Shown: positions 15,563 through 26,000 of the stretch, one piece after another
Layout: every line of letters starts with the position of its first letter
Numbering within the stretch: the stretch's first letter is position 1
DNA from: Sporotomaculum syntrophicum
GTDB lineage: Bacteria; Bacillota; Desulfotomaculia; Desulfotomaculales; Desulfallaceae
Length of the DNA: 64,000 nucleotides
Assembly: GCF_009932395.1 (NCBI RefSeq)
Contig: NZ_LSRS01000003.1
Coordinates: 260,355-324,354 of the forward strand
Reading direction: 5' to 3'
The notes under the pieces: model-generated
Seen by the model: only the letters and a program-made list of their open reading frames with translations
Database searches by the model: none
What the model was told of the DNA's origin: nothing
Position numbers and translations under genes: made by a program

Positions 15563-16471
15563 CTATCCCACTTCCTTAAACCTGTTATACCTAACCTCTA
15601 GCCTGTTTTGATCCGGCCAGAGTAGCTTGCTTTTTGGCAGAATTATTTTCTGGTCATGCAATTGCTGAATGCCATGCCTTAACATTGGGCCATCTGTCTC
15701 TGATAATATATCTTCACGCACCTTAATCTTATAGTCCGGAGTGATACCGATAATATTGCTGTCAAAGGCCGCATGGTGAATCTTGCACAAGGATAACCCG
15801 TTGTTTACTACGGGCTCACCCAATTCAACAGAATCCGGTATTATATGAGCAGCATCAAGAAGCTCAACATGTTTAAGTTTGCATAAAGCACATTGCGAGC
15901 GGTATGCCTCTAGAACCCTCTCACGGAAGGATTTCTGGTGTAACCTCTGTCTTATTGTTGAAGTAATATAGCTTCGCTTAAAATATGTACTGTCTTCCAT
16001 TACATAGCCAGTTGGCTCATTATGTAAAAATAGCTGCGCAGCACTTGGATCATCCGCAGCAATGGTAAATGACAAAGCTTTAGGGTCATCCCCCATTACA
16101 AATACCGGCCATACTGCCAGGTACTTACCTTTAACTATGCCATGAAAATAAATTAAAGGTATTTGCTTGAACATGGCTTCTCGCAAGCCAACATTATCAC
16201 GGTGATTTGGGTCTGTACCCCGGTAGCGGTAGACGAGGAAACCGTCATCATTAAAAAAATCGTCATAAGGTCCACTGTAAGTAGTAGTTAAAGACAGTGG
16301 GATTTTTTCGAATACTCTGGGCTTCCATATACCCTGGCGTCCGATAACTGTGACACGTTGGCCATTATAGATAAAGCCTTGCTCAAGTAGTTTACGCGGG
16401 AGCACATCTCCATGTATAAGCACTTGCTCCTCTAGCCATTTAAACGCGGCAAGCCTGATTTGTTCTTCCAT
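15563..16471 (-). CDS. HNH restriction-type endonuclease
   Basis: 302 residues. The C-terminal HNH/beta-beta-alpha-metal nuclease has its zinc ligands and catalytic residues in order: CALCKLKHVELLDAAHIIP (C194, C197, H209), NNGLSLCKIHHAAFD (N224, C229, H232, H233). The N-terminal 150 residues (SGPYDDFFNDDGFLVYRYRG, PLIYFHGIVKGKYLAVWPVF) look like the base-sensing SRA/YDG-like or PUA-type domain often fused to HNH nucleases that cut modified DNA. It is encoded beside an Mrr-type nuclease in the defence island, so restriction of foreign or modified DNA is the likely role. Confidence 0.83.
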   Translation of the reverse strand: MEEQIRLAAFKWLEEQVLIHGDVLPRKLLEQGFIYNGQRVTVIGRQGIWKPRVFEKIPLSLTTTYSGPYDDFFNDDGFLVYRYRGTDPNHRDNVGLREAMFKQIPLIYFHGIVKGKYLAVWPVFVMGDDPKALSFTIAADDPSAAQLFLHNEPTGYVMEDSTYFKRSYITSTIRQRLHQKSFRERVLEAYRSQCALCKLKHVELLDAAHIIPDSVELGEPVVNNGLSLCKIHHAAFDSNIIGITPDYKIKVREDILSETDGPMLRHGIQQLHDQKIILPKSKLLWPDQNRLEVRYNRFKEVG

Positions 16472-16627
16472 ATTAGTCCTTCTTCCCTCTCCTACCCCAC
16501 GTACACATGGTCATTATGCCATCTTAAAAAATCTTTTGACGGCATCTCTTGGCTGCTGTCCGGTACCACAATAAGTTTTTGGCCATACAGCTAAAACAAG
16601 ACCGCTATAGAACTTCCCATTTACTGA

Positions 16628-17548
16628 TTAATTATTTTCGTCACTAAAGAAATCCATATCTATCCGTTTGATTTCATACACTGTTTCCGTTGTAACACCA
16701 AGATTATATTCAATCATTAGATTAGTAAGCATAACGCCATCAACTAGAATAACCTTTGTGGTATGCTGTTTTTTTGCGTATGCAAGTGCCTCACTCGAAA
16801 ATTGTGCTGTGGTAACAAATAAACCTTTAGTCGCACCCTGGCCCGCTAATGCCCCCACAAATTTTTGAATTTCCGGTCTACCTATAGATTTATTTATATC
16901 CCAACGCTTGGCCTGTATGTAAATGAGGTTAAATCCAAGTTTATCCTCTCGAATAATACCATCAATGCCTTCATCACCGCTTTGACCGACAACAGTTCCT
17001 GCATCTTTTAGCGAACCACCATAGCCCATCTTTTCAAGAAGTTTTACTACCAAAGCCTCAAAGAATGAAGGTTGTTGTTTCATAATTTCAGCGAGTAACT
17101 CATCAGCTAGATTCGTATTAATCATTTTGAATGCATTATCTAATAAATCCTGTGGAGTGTCTTCTGTATTATCTGCCACAGGGATATCATTTCCATTAAC
17201 ATTTGGATTTTTAAATAAGCGAAAACTCTCGTAGCGCATGAGAAGATCATTATTTATGACGGCAGGATTCTCCGCCAATAACTTGCTGCCTTCTGTAGTA
17301 ATAACAAACACTCCACGTGAAGGACTATCGATCAACCCAGCCTTTTTGAGATAGGTGCTCGTCCACCCAATCCGGTTGTCAAATATTGCCTGCTTTCCAC
17401 TTGGAAGTAGTTTTTTTTGTTCTTCTTCCGTTACCGACATAACAGTAGCTATAACCTTTTTGATCTCTTGGCTTTTATGCGGTTGTCCGTCCTTCAAGCA
17501 ATCAAGAAAAAGACGGTACATTTCATTGTATTTGGGTATTGCCATTCT
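16628..17548 (-). CDS. mrr: Mrr-type restriction endonuclease
   Basis: The start is the ATG at 17548, twelve bases after AAGGAG; 306 residues, normal for Mrr. The N-terminal winged-helix region (about 1-95, LFLDCLKDGQPH...GVFVITTEGSKLL) recognises DNA. The C-terminal PD-(D/E)xK-type core shows FFEALVVKLLEKMGY (E163), GDEGIDGII (D195) and YIQAKRW (Q211, K213). Mrr proteins cut DNA with modified adenine or cytosine. As a methylation-dependent nuclease next to a DNA methyltransferase system (23040-26288), it must tolerate that system's mark or cut incoming DNA with other marks. Confidence 0.9.
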   Translation of the reverse strand, partial: RMAIPKYNEMYRLFLDCLKDGQPHKSQEIKKVIATVMSVTEEEQKKLLPSGKQAIFDNRIGWTSTYLKKAGLIDSPSRGVFVITTEGSKLLAENPAVINNDLLMRYESFRLFKNPNVNGNDIPVADNTEDTPQDLLDNAFKMINTNLADELLAEIMKQQPSFFEALVVKLLEKMGYGGSLKDAGTVVGQSGDEGIDGIIREDKLGFNLIYIQAKRWDINKSIGRPEIQKFVGALAGQGATKGLFVTTAQFSSEALAYAKKQHTTKVILVDGVMLTNLMIEYNLGVTTETVYEIKRIDMDFFSDENN

Positions 17549-18073
17549 GCATTGTTCTCCTTCTCTACTCAATTCAATTGCCATTTAAGGCTTAGCATAT
17601 TGTTATCTCGCAACTTCAAACATACAGGATGGGGCTCACGAGGTGGTCAACTTTTATGCTAGCATTACTAGAAGTCGATGACAAGTATTCTGACAACAGG
17701 GAGCAAACGGCATGGCGTCAAATAATAAGGTAGCCTACCGAGTTGGCATAGAAGTTTATATACAGCGGTTCGGTGGTTTTTTTTAATGTATGAGTGCAAT
17801 GAAACTTTTTAAACAAAATTAAAAGAGGACCAGACGCATCCAGTCCCCTTAAGTGTAAGCCGAAGCTATACACCGCAATTCTTTTATCATATGATACTAC
17901 ATTCTAATTTATTCGTAAAGTGCTGAAATGGGATTGAGCAAATAAGCACTCTTGTCCAACATATGGCAATGCTGAGAATAACCTGAGCGCCTGACAGGGT
18001 TTCTGCCGGGCATAGACATTCTACTTAATATGTTAACCTAGAGGTTAAAACATTAAACATTTGGGGTGGAACC
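17549..18073. other. intergenic region inside the defence island
   Basis: About 500 bases without a convincing gene. It contains a minus-strand terminator near 17823-17848. Downstream of the Abi gene are two short stems on the minus strand (AACCT CT AGGTT near 18035, and a GGCAG...CTGTC stem near 18000), which could belong to a small structured RNA. Confidence 0.5.
17815..17848 (-). terminator. terminator downstream of the Abi/Hma transcription unit
   Basis: On the minus strand GGGGAC and GTCCTC pair around TGGATGCGTCTG, followed by TTTTAATTTTG. It would end minus-strand transcripts coming from 18074-30184. Confidence 0.6.
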
Positions 18074-19048
18074 TTAGATGTAACTTTTTAAACTATTTAC
18101 TTTCTTTCTAAAATCAGACCCCATTATTGATGTGTGGACTGGTATTGGAATTATATTCCTGAGTTTTTCCGATTCAGCAAAGAATTCCCGTATAATTTTT
18201 TTCAATTCTGTTTTAGTTATATTTAATTTTTTTAATAGGAAGGTTAGTATGATAAAATAATCAACAATGTTATCAAAACTGATATTAGTTATACCAGTTT
18301 CACTTTGCAGGTACCCCTTTAACCTTGAAGGCGGGTTCGTCTTTTTAAATCTACAATCAAAAACTACAGAATTATGAGCTACAGCATTACGAAGTTCTTT
18401 AACTAGAAAAATTATATCCTCTACAATCCTCCCGTTTTGGTTATGGGAAGTGGTATGCATCCCTAAATCTTTAGCAATAGCTATTCTTACGTCTTGGTTT
18501 AAACAATGTAGGAAAAAGCCGAATTCCCCCAAACTTATTACTTCAAAAATGGCCCAAAGAGGTATTGGTTTATTACTGTGGAAGAAATGTGAAATAACAG
18601 CCTTTTTTTCTGCATAATTATAACTTATTGCCTGGTTAATCTTGTTTCTCAACTCTAACCTTTTCTTCATCTTTTCCCTATAATTTTTGTTCCCGGTATT
18701 TTCCTTTTTATAATCATTTAATAAATGGGAAAACACATAATCAAAATCAACTGGTCCCATACCAATTAAGGTATTTAATGTATAGTTTTTGATAGCCGTT
18801 TCAACAAACATAATCCTTGGGTATAGGATAGTCTTTAAATTAGTATCAAATTCGTAAACAGCAATTATTTCATCAAAACTTGTATAGGGGATTTTATTTT
18901 GTGAGTGACCAATAAAACGATATCCTTTGTACCCATGGTAGTACCCCATGTTTAGTAATTCTTTCTTATTTTTACTTCCTTGTATAGTAACACCATGATT
19001 ATCTCGTAGATGGCGCATTAGGCCATTGGTTGTCTTTCCCTTTACCAA
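18074..19048 (-). CDS. Abi_2/AbiF-type abortive infection protein (HEPN RNase)
   Basis: 325 residues from a TTG start after GGGAGAG. The Abi_2 family features are present: an early LLNMGYYHGYKGYRF segment, YEFDTNLKTILYPRIMFVETAIKNY, PLWAIFEVISLGEFGFF, and a HEPN RNase motif RNAVAH (R220 to H225, the R-x4-6-H pattern). HEPN proteins cut RNA, and AbiD/AbiF-type proteins stop growth on phage infection. The stop of the Hma helicase is only 50 bases upstream, so it is probably transcribed with that operon. The DNA is clearly more A/T-rich than the adjoining hma genes, which suggests separate acquisition. Confidence 0.85.
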   Translation of the reverse strand: MVKGKTTNGLMRHLRDNHGVTIQGSKNKKELLNMGYYHGYKGYRFIGHSQNKIPYTSFDEIIAVYEFDTNLKTILYPRIMFVETAIKNYTLNTLIGMGPVDFDYVFSHLLNDYKKENTGNKNYREKMKKRLELRNKINQAISYNYAEKKAVISHFFHSNKPIPLWAIFEVISLGEFGFFLHCLNQDVRIAIAKDLGMHTTSHNQNGRIVEDIIFLVKELRNAVAHNSVVFDCRFKKTNPPSRLKGYLQSETGITNISFDNIVDYFIILTFLLKKLNITKTELKKIIREFFAESEKLRNIIPIPVHTSIMGSDFRKKVNSLKSYI

Positions 19049-19098
19049 AACAAATCTCTCCCATAAATTGCGAGGTTGTTTTTTAAAAAAATTGTACC

Positions 19099-22000
19099 CT
19101 AAAACAAATCCCTCTTCTTTGCTTCAACTTCGCGCTGCAAACGAGATAAAACGGTAGCAATATCCAGATTTCCCTTGTGTTTTTTCAAACTTTCCGCCAG
19201 GCGAAATGCTGAATTAATAGCCGAGCGTACGAAAATGCGTGGCACTCGTAACATGACTTTATCACCGACGCCGGGCACCTGGCAGCTAAACAGTAAATCT
19301 TTTGAGCAGGCCCTCAGAATATCGCCCGGCAAATCGCCCACCTGCAAGTATTCGCGCTCTTCCAGCATAGCTTCAATTTCGCGTAAGATGGGCCAAACCA
19401 GCGCCCCTTCTTCCATGCCTACTGCCCTGGTTTTTAGGAGATCCTTGATAATTGCCAAGTTAAGCATTTCGTGTATTAAGGCGGCACGTTTATTATCGCG
19501 TTCAATGCGTCCCGCTGCTAGATATGGTGCAAACTCTTGCCGAGCTAACCGGGCCAGTTGTTGCCGTACCGGTTCTACCTCGGCTTCAGTTAAAGATTCG
19601 TCTGTAGCTAATTGCAGCCCCTCGAGGTCACGCCAGGACCTGATAAACTGCACCTTTTTCTCACCGGTGGCGGTATAACAAGCTGCCGCATAACCAACCA
19701 CCTCAGCATCTGCCAGACCGGGCACCGGAACGGCAACTCTTCGACAACAGGCAAGCAGTTCAAAACTGCATAAATGTTCAAGGATAGTATCAAAGATGGG
19801 GTCACCATAAGAGGCAAAATGCACTCGCCAGCCGCCATCGACCAGGCCTTCGTCATATAAGGTACGGGAGACTGAAAGCACTGTATCACTGGGAACACCT
19901 GCTATTCCGGATACAGATAGCGTCTGGCGGGTGTCTTGCCCGGAAATACGGCACCCCAGGGCTTGCAGATATAGAGATTGGCTTAACCCTTCCCAGATTG
20001 CCGATAAGTTTACCGGAACAGGGTATTGCTCACCAATTGGGGACATGCTCGTATAAATCTCGTACAGCTCTTGGGGATGCATCTCCACACTCTGGGTATA
20101 TTTGCGCTGCAACTCCAACTTTTCCTTAGCCCTGATCATTAACTCCTCCTGGGACAGGGTCCCCTCGGCCAGCCAGCGAAACTCATCCGGTTCTACGGGC
20201 AAGAGGGATATCTGCTGGGTACCCACAATCATGTTTGCTTCAGCCAACCGGGCCAGCAAGCGCCCGTAAACTATTTCCTCCGCACTATCAGCATAGCAGA
20301 GGTTAAGCACATAAATATCCTGATGCTTCTGGCCAATACGATCAATACGTCCAATGCGCTGCTCCACTTTCATGGGATTCCAGCCCAGATCAAAATTAAC
20401 CAGCAAATCAGCAGTTTGCAGGTTCAGGCCTTCAGCCGCTGCGTCAGTACAGACAAGAATGTCTATCTCTTCGCGTAAAAAACGCTCCTTAACTTCTTCC
20501 CGGTCAACTTTGAGCATGCGACCCGTGCTTGGGTCAAAACACCGGCCACCCTGCCCGGAATAAGTGCCCACCAGCATACGTGGCTCTGCTTGAAATAGCC
20601 GCCTAACAATATCTTTGAGGGTATCATAAAAACGAGTGAAGATAACCGTTTGCTTAATTCGTCCGGTTCTCCGGTCCTTGCGCCGGTCCAGTGTTTGTAA
20701 AAGCACCTTAACTTTTGAGGAATCACCAGTTAATCCTTCCAGGGCACCGAGCATAGTTTTAAGCTGCTTTTGCTCCCATTCCAGGTCCGGCCGGGTACGG
20801 TTGAACAGTATTTTATCTGCAACCAGGTCATCTTCATATTCTTGGTCGTAGACAAAGTTCTCGAACGTAGCCTCTTCTTTATCACTATCTGTTTCAAAGA
20901 CAAGCATGTTGCTCAGCGTTGCCTCAACTTTATTCAAGCGTCGTTCCAATGTCTTACGAAAGGCATATAAACTAGAGGCAAACCGCAAGCGTAAAAAGCT
21001 AAGCAAAAAACTTACCATTTGCCCGGTTTTTTTATCACCATGTTTAGTTAATTGTTTGGTTAAACCGTTACAATAATCTTCAAGCTGATCATAAATAAGC
21101 TTTTCTAATGGATTAAATTTAATTCCCTGTACCGGTAAGATATGACGCCTGGCCAGGTTTTGCTGTAATTGCCCGTTATCCCGGTAAATCTCCAGCAACT
21201 GCCGGGTATGCCGCAGCATCACCCGGGAAAGCGGGGAGACGCTGAAAATTAAGCGGAACATCAGCTGTCTATCCCTGCCCCGGGGTATATGCCCGTACTT
21301 TAACCACTGGCGCACAGTGGCCCGCAGGCGCCCGGCGATAACGTTGTCTTTAATAAAGCGCCATAACAGGGGATCCTGATTACACACTGCCTGTACCGCC
21401 CGGCACAGAAAATCCCATTCCTGTTCGCCCTGCTCTTGCCCGTGGACAAGTTGGCCTAAGATTTCATAATACTGCAAAATAAGTGTGGGGTCGTATTGAA
21501 AAGCGCCTACCCGATTGGTGAGCGCCAACAAATCACATACTTCCACAGGGTCAATTTGCATGGGCGTAGCTGTGGCCAGCCATAAACTGCGTGTATTTTT
21601 ACGGAGATAATCACGGATGGAAATGTAAAGATGGCCAAAATCAGGATGTCCTAAAATGCCCTTCGCTGGATTACGACGCCTGGCCGCGTGCGCCTCATCA
21701 ACCAAGGCAATGTCAAAAGTACCCGTGTTTCTAAGGGCTGTGGCGCGCTCACGGCGTGCCAACAGTCCAGTTGATATGATGACCAGATCGGGCTCGTAAA
21801 TGGAGCTAGCCGGTCTTTGTTCTTCCACCGGTAATATGTATTGATGGGCGATATTGGGTGTCGTCTGGGTAAGCCCAAAAGCCAGCAATACCTTAGAGGC
21901 CATCTGGCGGTGCCACTGCCGGGTTAAGCTGGCCGGTGCCGCAATAAGAATACGTTTTACTAAACCGGATAAATAGAGGGAACGGAAGGCCAACCCCGCT

Positions 22001-23007
22001 TCAATGGTTTTACCGAGACCTACCTCGTCGCACAAAAGGTAAGAATAAGGCCAGGTTTCAATTAAACGGCTAACCACTACAGCCTGGTGCGGCCAGGCTT
22101 CCACCGGTGCCGTTGCCAAACCGACAAAGCGGCCGCCAGGCATACGAGGTGCATCCTTGATTATTGCAAACCTCAACCGCTCTATAGCCGACGGAGACTC
22201 GGTTTCTTGCCGGGCAGCGATTGTTCCGTCAACCTCTTTAGGCCGGCTCATTCCTTCAGCCAGTTTAATTAATTTGCTCTGCACCGCTTCAGGCAGGGTT
22301 AAAACCGACATATGGGGAAATTTATTAGCCCACAGGTTTTCGAAATCACGGGTAGCCTGTTCCACCCGCAGCCGGTCCGTTTTCCCCCACCAGTCACAGT
22401 GCAAATCGATATTCTCGGCGTTTAAAACCAACGCTGTTTTAGATTCGTTAAGGGTACCTGTTGCGTATATACTGTTGCCACAGGCATCTTTTAAAATAAG
22501 CCATTTCTCATGGACATAGCCATCATCTACAGCATCCCAGGTCAGGGGTGTGCCTGTTTTCCCGTGTACTCGGAAGGCTACGCGCACTTCTAAAAAACCA
22601 TGCGCTACCATCCAGGCCAGCAGAGTTACTCCGTTACGTACCCCCTCCGGCCATAAGGCTACGTTTTCCAGCTCACCATTTAATTTGGCAGTTAGCCGCT
22701 CCTCGTCTCCGTTTAATATAGCTTGCACATCTCCGGGCTCCAAATCTGCGCCCACAATCAGGCGCATTTTACCCTGCCGGCCCACAAAGGCAGAGAAGCC
22801 CAGTGAGGCGGCCGCCAGTGAAGAAGAGCGAAAGTAGCCGGCCACCCGGTCATACCGCACTGCCGCACTCAATGCCGGTATGTAGAAATCGTGCAGCATA
22901 TCCACCGGGCGGCCATCAATAATGGTAGATGATGTTTTATAGGAAAGAAGCCAATCCCGGCCTTTTAAGCCTTGATCGGTTAAATTAGCTTCAATTGGTT
23001 CCGTCAT
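19099..23007 (-). CDS. Hma-type defence helicase: PLD-like domain plus SNF2 helicase
   Basis: 1302 residues. The N-terminal part contains a phospholipase-D-like domain with VHEKWLILKD (the HxK half-motif, residues 165-174) and a following TGTLNESK. The SNF2/DEAD core has LLCDEVGLGKTIEAG (Walker A, 325-339), VDEAHAARR (motif II, 436-444), LATATPMQ (motif III), then the second RecA-like lobe with CTDAAAEGLNLQ and the arginine-finger motif QRIGRIDRIGQK at about 890. Such proteins translocate on duplex DNA. It is the last gene of a tight four-gene operon with a DUF499 ATPase and a DUF1156 methyltransferase. Confidence 0.9.
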   Translation of the reverse strand: MTEPIEANLTDQGLKGRDWLLSYKTSSTIIDGRPVDMLHDFYIPALSAAVRYDRVAGYFRSSSLAAASLGFSAFVGRQGKMRLIVGADLEPGDVQAILNGDEERLTAKLNGELENVALWPEGVRNGVTLLAWMVAHGFLEVRVAFRVHGKTGTPLTWDAVDDGYVHEKWLILKDACGNSIYATGTLNESKTALVLNAENIDLHCDWWGKTDRLRVEQATRDFENLWANKFPHMSVLTLPEAVQSKLIKLAEGMSRPKEVDGTIAARQETESPSAIERLRFAIIKDAPRMPGGRFVGLATAPVEAWPHQAVVVSRLIETWPYSYLLCDEVGLGKTIEAGLAFRSLYLSGLVKRILIAAPASLTRQWHRQMASKVLLAFGLTQTTPNIAHQYILPVEEQRPASSIYEPDLVIISTGLLARRERATALRNTGTFDIALVDEAHAARRRNPAKGILGHPDFGHLYISIRDYLRKNTRSLWLATATPMQIDPVEVCDLLALTNRVGAFQYDPTLILQYYEILGQLVHGQEQGEQEWDFLCRAVQAVCNQDPLLWRFIKDNVIAGRLRATVRQWLKYGHIPRGRDRQLMFRLIFSVSPLSRVMLRHTRQLLEIYRDNGQLQQNLARRHILPVQGIKFNPLEKLIYDQLEDYCNGLTKQLTKHGDKKTGQMVSFLLSFLRLRFASSLYAFRKTLERRLNKVEATLSNMLVFETDSDKEEATFENFVYDQEYEDDLVADKILFNRTRPDLEWEQKQLKTMLGALEGLTGDSSKVKVLLQTLDRRKDRRTGRIKQTVIFTRFYDTLKDIVRRLFQAEPRMLVGTYSGQGGRCFDPSTGRMLKVDREEVKERFLREEIDILVCTDAAAEGLNLQTADLLVNFDLGWNPMKVEQRIGRIDRIGQKHQDIYVLNLCYADSAEEIVYGRLLARLAEANMIVGTQQISLLPVEPDEFRWLAEGTLSQEELMIRAKEKLELQRKYTQSVEMHPQELYEIYTSMSPIGEQYPVPVNLSAIWEGLSQSLYLQALGCRISGQDTRQTLSVSGIAGVPSDTVLSVSRTLYDEGLVDGGWRVHFASYGDPIFDTILEHLCSFELLACCRRVAVPVPGLADAEVVGYAAACYTATGEKKVQFIRSWRDLEGLQLATDESLTEAEVEPVRQQLARLARQEFAPYLAAGRIERDNKRAALIHEMLNLAIIKDLLKTRAVGMEEGALVWPILREIEAMLEEREYLQVGDLPGDILRACSKDLLFSCQVPGVGDKVMLRVPRIFVRSAINSAFRLAESLKKHKGNLDIATVLSRLQREVEAKKRDLF

Positions 23008-23039
23008 CTTATTCCCTCACCCAAACAGTAGCTGCCTGG

Positions 23040-26000
23040 TTATTTTAAACTAAAGGCAATTGCCTCCGCCTCTTTACGCAGCTTTTCATCGCCCATTTCC
23101 GCTGCCCAAACCGAGAGTAAATCGAGTATTAATTGCTCCCGCCCTTCCGCATGCCGGGCCAGGTAAACGCGGGCCACGGGTGCATCGCCTTCACGATAGG
23201 CTTGAATTAAACCGTGCAGTATATCCCACTCGGTTTGTGGTTTCTCCAGGCGTTTTTTATGGCGTTCCTCCGGCAGGGCCAGGCGCAGCTTTGAGCCACG
23301 GCGCACAAGGGGCGCGTGATAGCCGGTGTCCTCAGCATCGCTGCGTCTTGCACGGCTGCCCCTGCTTTCATTATTTATACCAATCAATTGGCCATTTACT
23401 GTATACCCGGCAGGTTTACCTTCCAAACTGATACCTAGTGAGCGCGAAAGGTTTAGCGCTTCATCAAAGGAGAAGTCAGCCAGGTTAAAGATACCGTAAA
23501 GGGTTAAGGCCATAGCTGCTTCACTATTTAAATCGCTGACTTTTAAACGCCCCTGGGTTAACCGGGCCACTTGATGCTGGGCCACTACCGCACTGGCCTC
23601 ATTCATGGCACGGATAGGACTGACCGGTTCATCGCCGTCCAGCACCGGCCAGTTTTCAGATAGCACCTGCAATGCCCGCCCGTAACTAGCCACCATCTCG
23701 TCCACGGCGTTGAGTTTTAGCTGGGCAAACTCTTCTAAACCCTGGCGCACCGCTTCACGCACCTGCCGGGCAACCCCGGTGCCGCCAAAACCGGTCCAGG
23801 TGGCAGTTGCAGTATCGGTAACTTGGCGCTTGCGGCAAGTGAGAAAAATAGAACTTGCCGCAGCAGCCATGCCCTTCTGATGCATGGAAGCTGCAGATTC
23901 AGATTCTACAGGCATAGAAGAAGTGATTTTCCAACCGTTTTCTATTAACGAGCGAGTTAATGTTTCCCAGGCTTCCTGGGTTTTGTGGGTAAACATGATG
24001 GTCATAATACCGGTGTCTTTAAGCACCCGCCGGCACTCAGCAAATATCTCACCCATTAAACGTTCATATGCTTGAGCAGCCCCGGCAGCTGACCCATCCC
24101 GGGCAGGGTTGGCCACTGCTTCTTCTGTTTTATTGGTCAACCGCCGGCGGAATAAATCAGGATAGAGGTCCTTTAAGGTGCGCCGCTGCCAGACGTAGAA
24201 GTAATCGGAAAGCTCCGCATACTGGACGTTGTTGTAATAGGGTGGGTCGATACAAACCAGGTCAACCGAGTTTTCCGGCAAATCCGTATTGGCCGCTGTA
24301 TTATTGCGGATAACCACCGGAGGGGCAGCTCCGGCAAGTTCGTTGTGCAGGGGTGACATTAATTTAGCTATGCCAGCATACGCGTCCAAAATTTGGGAAA
24401 GGCCCCAGGCCGCGCCAGAATTGGGACCGGTAAAAATCATTTCCCCAAATGTCCATTTTAGTGAAAAGTCATGTCTGCCAAAGGTTCCTTTTACAATCCC
24501 CCGGGTATATTCCCAGCGTGTTTGCCTGCTGTTGTAATCAAGACATTTATCAATCATAAACTGCAGGTAGGTAACCACCGCGCGACCGCGTTCCTCACCC
24601 AGTTCCTGCAGTATTTCCGGCTTAAGCCGGTTGAGTTCCTCTACCAGGATAAGATGCCCTAATAGCTGGCGTGGCGTGAACATGTCACACCAGCGGTTAA
24701 CACCAACGCGGAGCAGTTCCATCGTTTTGTGGCCTTGAGGTATATTTTCCGTAGGAATGAGCCCCTGCCGTTCCCAAGCAGGCCAGCGTTCCTGCAAGCG
24801 TTGGGCAGCCTTATCAAGGGCTTGTAAATCTTGTTCGTTAGCAGGGCGAAAGAAACGGACTTTCTCAGTCTTTATTTCCCCGGCCATAACCCCGGTTTTA
24901 TAACGCTGCAGCTTGCCGTTTTTATCCAACTTGGGTTGGTAACGTACGGCCGCTATACAGTAAAGACGATCTTGCCATTTGCCATAGGGCGACTCTCCCC
25001 GGGCCTGGGCTTTAATCTCATCGGCAGAAATAGCCTGGCGGCAGTGTATACAGGTGCCCACACCGTTGCTAACCGTAGCAAAGTTGGGGTCCTCGCCCCT
25101 GGGGCCTTTGCTGCCCGTGAGGCGATAGGTTTCAAAATGCACTCTGCCTTTCTTGGGAAGACCGTCAGGTACAATACGCACGCCCCATTTTTCGCCCTTC
25201 TTGGACAACCAGCAGGTGTTTAACAGCGGCGCTTCGCCGCCACAATGGGGACAGGTGACCTGGCGACAATAAATCAGCCCTGTTTGGTCGTACTCAGGAC
25301 CACTACTAAACTGGGGAACAATTTCTTTACATTCAATACAATGTTTATTTAGTTCATCTATTTCTTTTACAGGGAGTGGGGAAAATGGCGTTACATCGGC
25401 CATCTGCTGTTCGACATGTGATATAAGCTTTTTACCCCATCTTTCTATATCATATTTTAAGTCAAGTCCAAACCTGGCAGGATAATTAAGAGTAGCATAA
25501 AGTATTATGTTTGTCACCGGATTTAAATCATTAGCAATAACATTATGTCCGAGGCGCAAAGCCTCAAATGGTATAGATCCGCCACCAGCTGTGGGATCGA
25601 GCACCGTTATTGTATTATCCATAGTAACTGGGTTACGTGAATATGCCCGAATATAACCGTATAAGTCTTCAGCATCCCATTTTATTTGTTTACCTAATAT
25701 GCACTTAACACGGTCAGATTTGGCAAATTCAATCCGCTCATTTACATGCGCCGGGTCCGCAGCTACCCGATTTACTTCAAGATTACTGCCTTCCAAAGGC
25801 AATGGTTCTGGAAGTTGCTGTGAGTCCTGTTGCCAGCGCATAATTACTGGATGGTTTATCAAGGCAGGATCAGCGTCGCAAATTCTTTGGATTACCTGGC
25901 GGTTTTTCTCTCGCCGCTGCTGTTCTTTTTCCAATGCCCTCAGTACAAAGCTATCTACAGGCAAACGTTGGTATCCAGAATCATTTACTTCAACTTGTTC

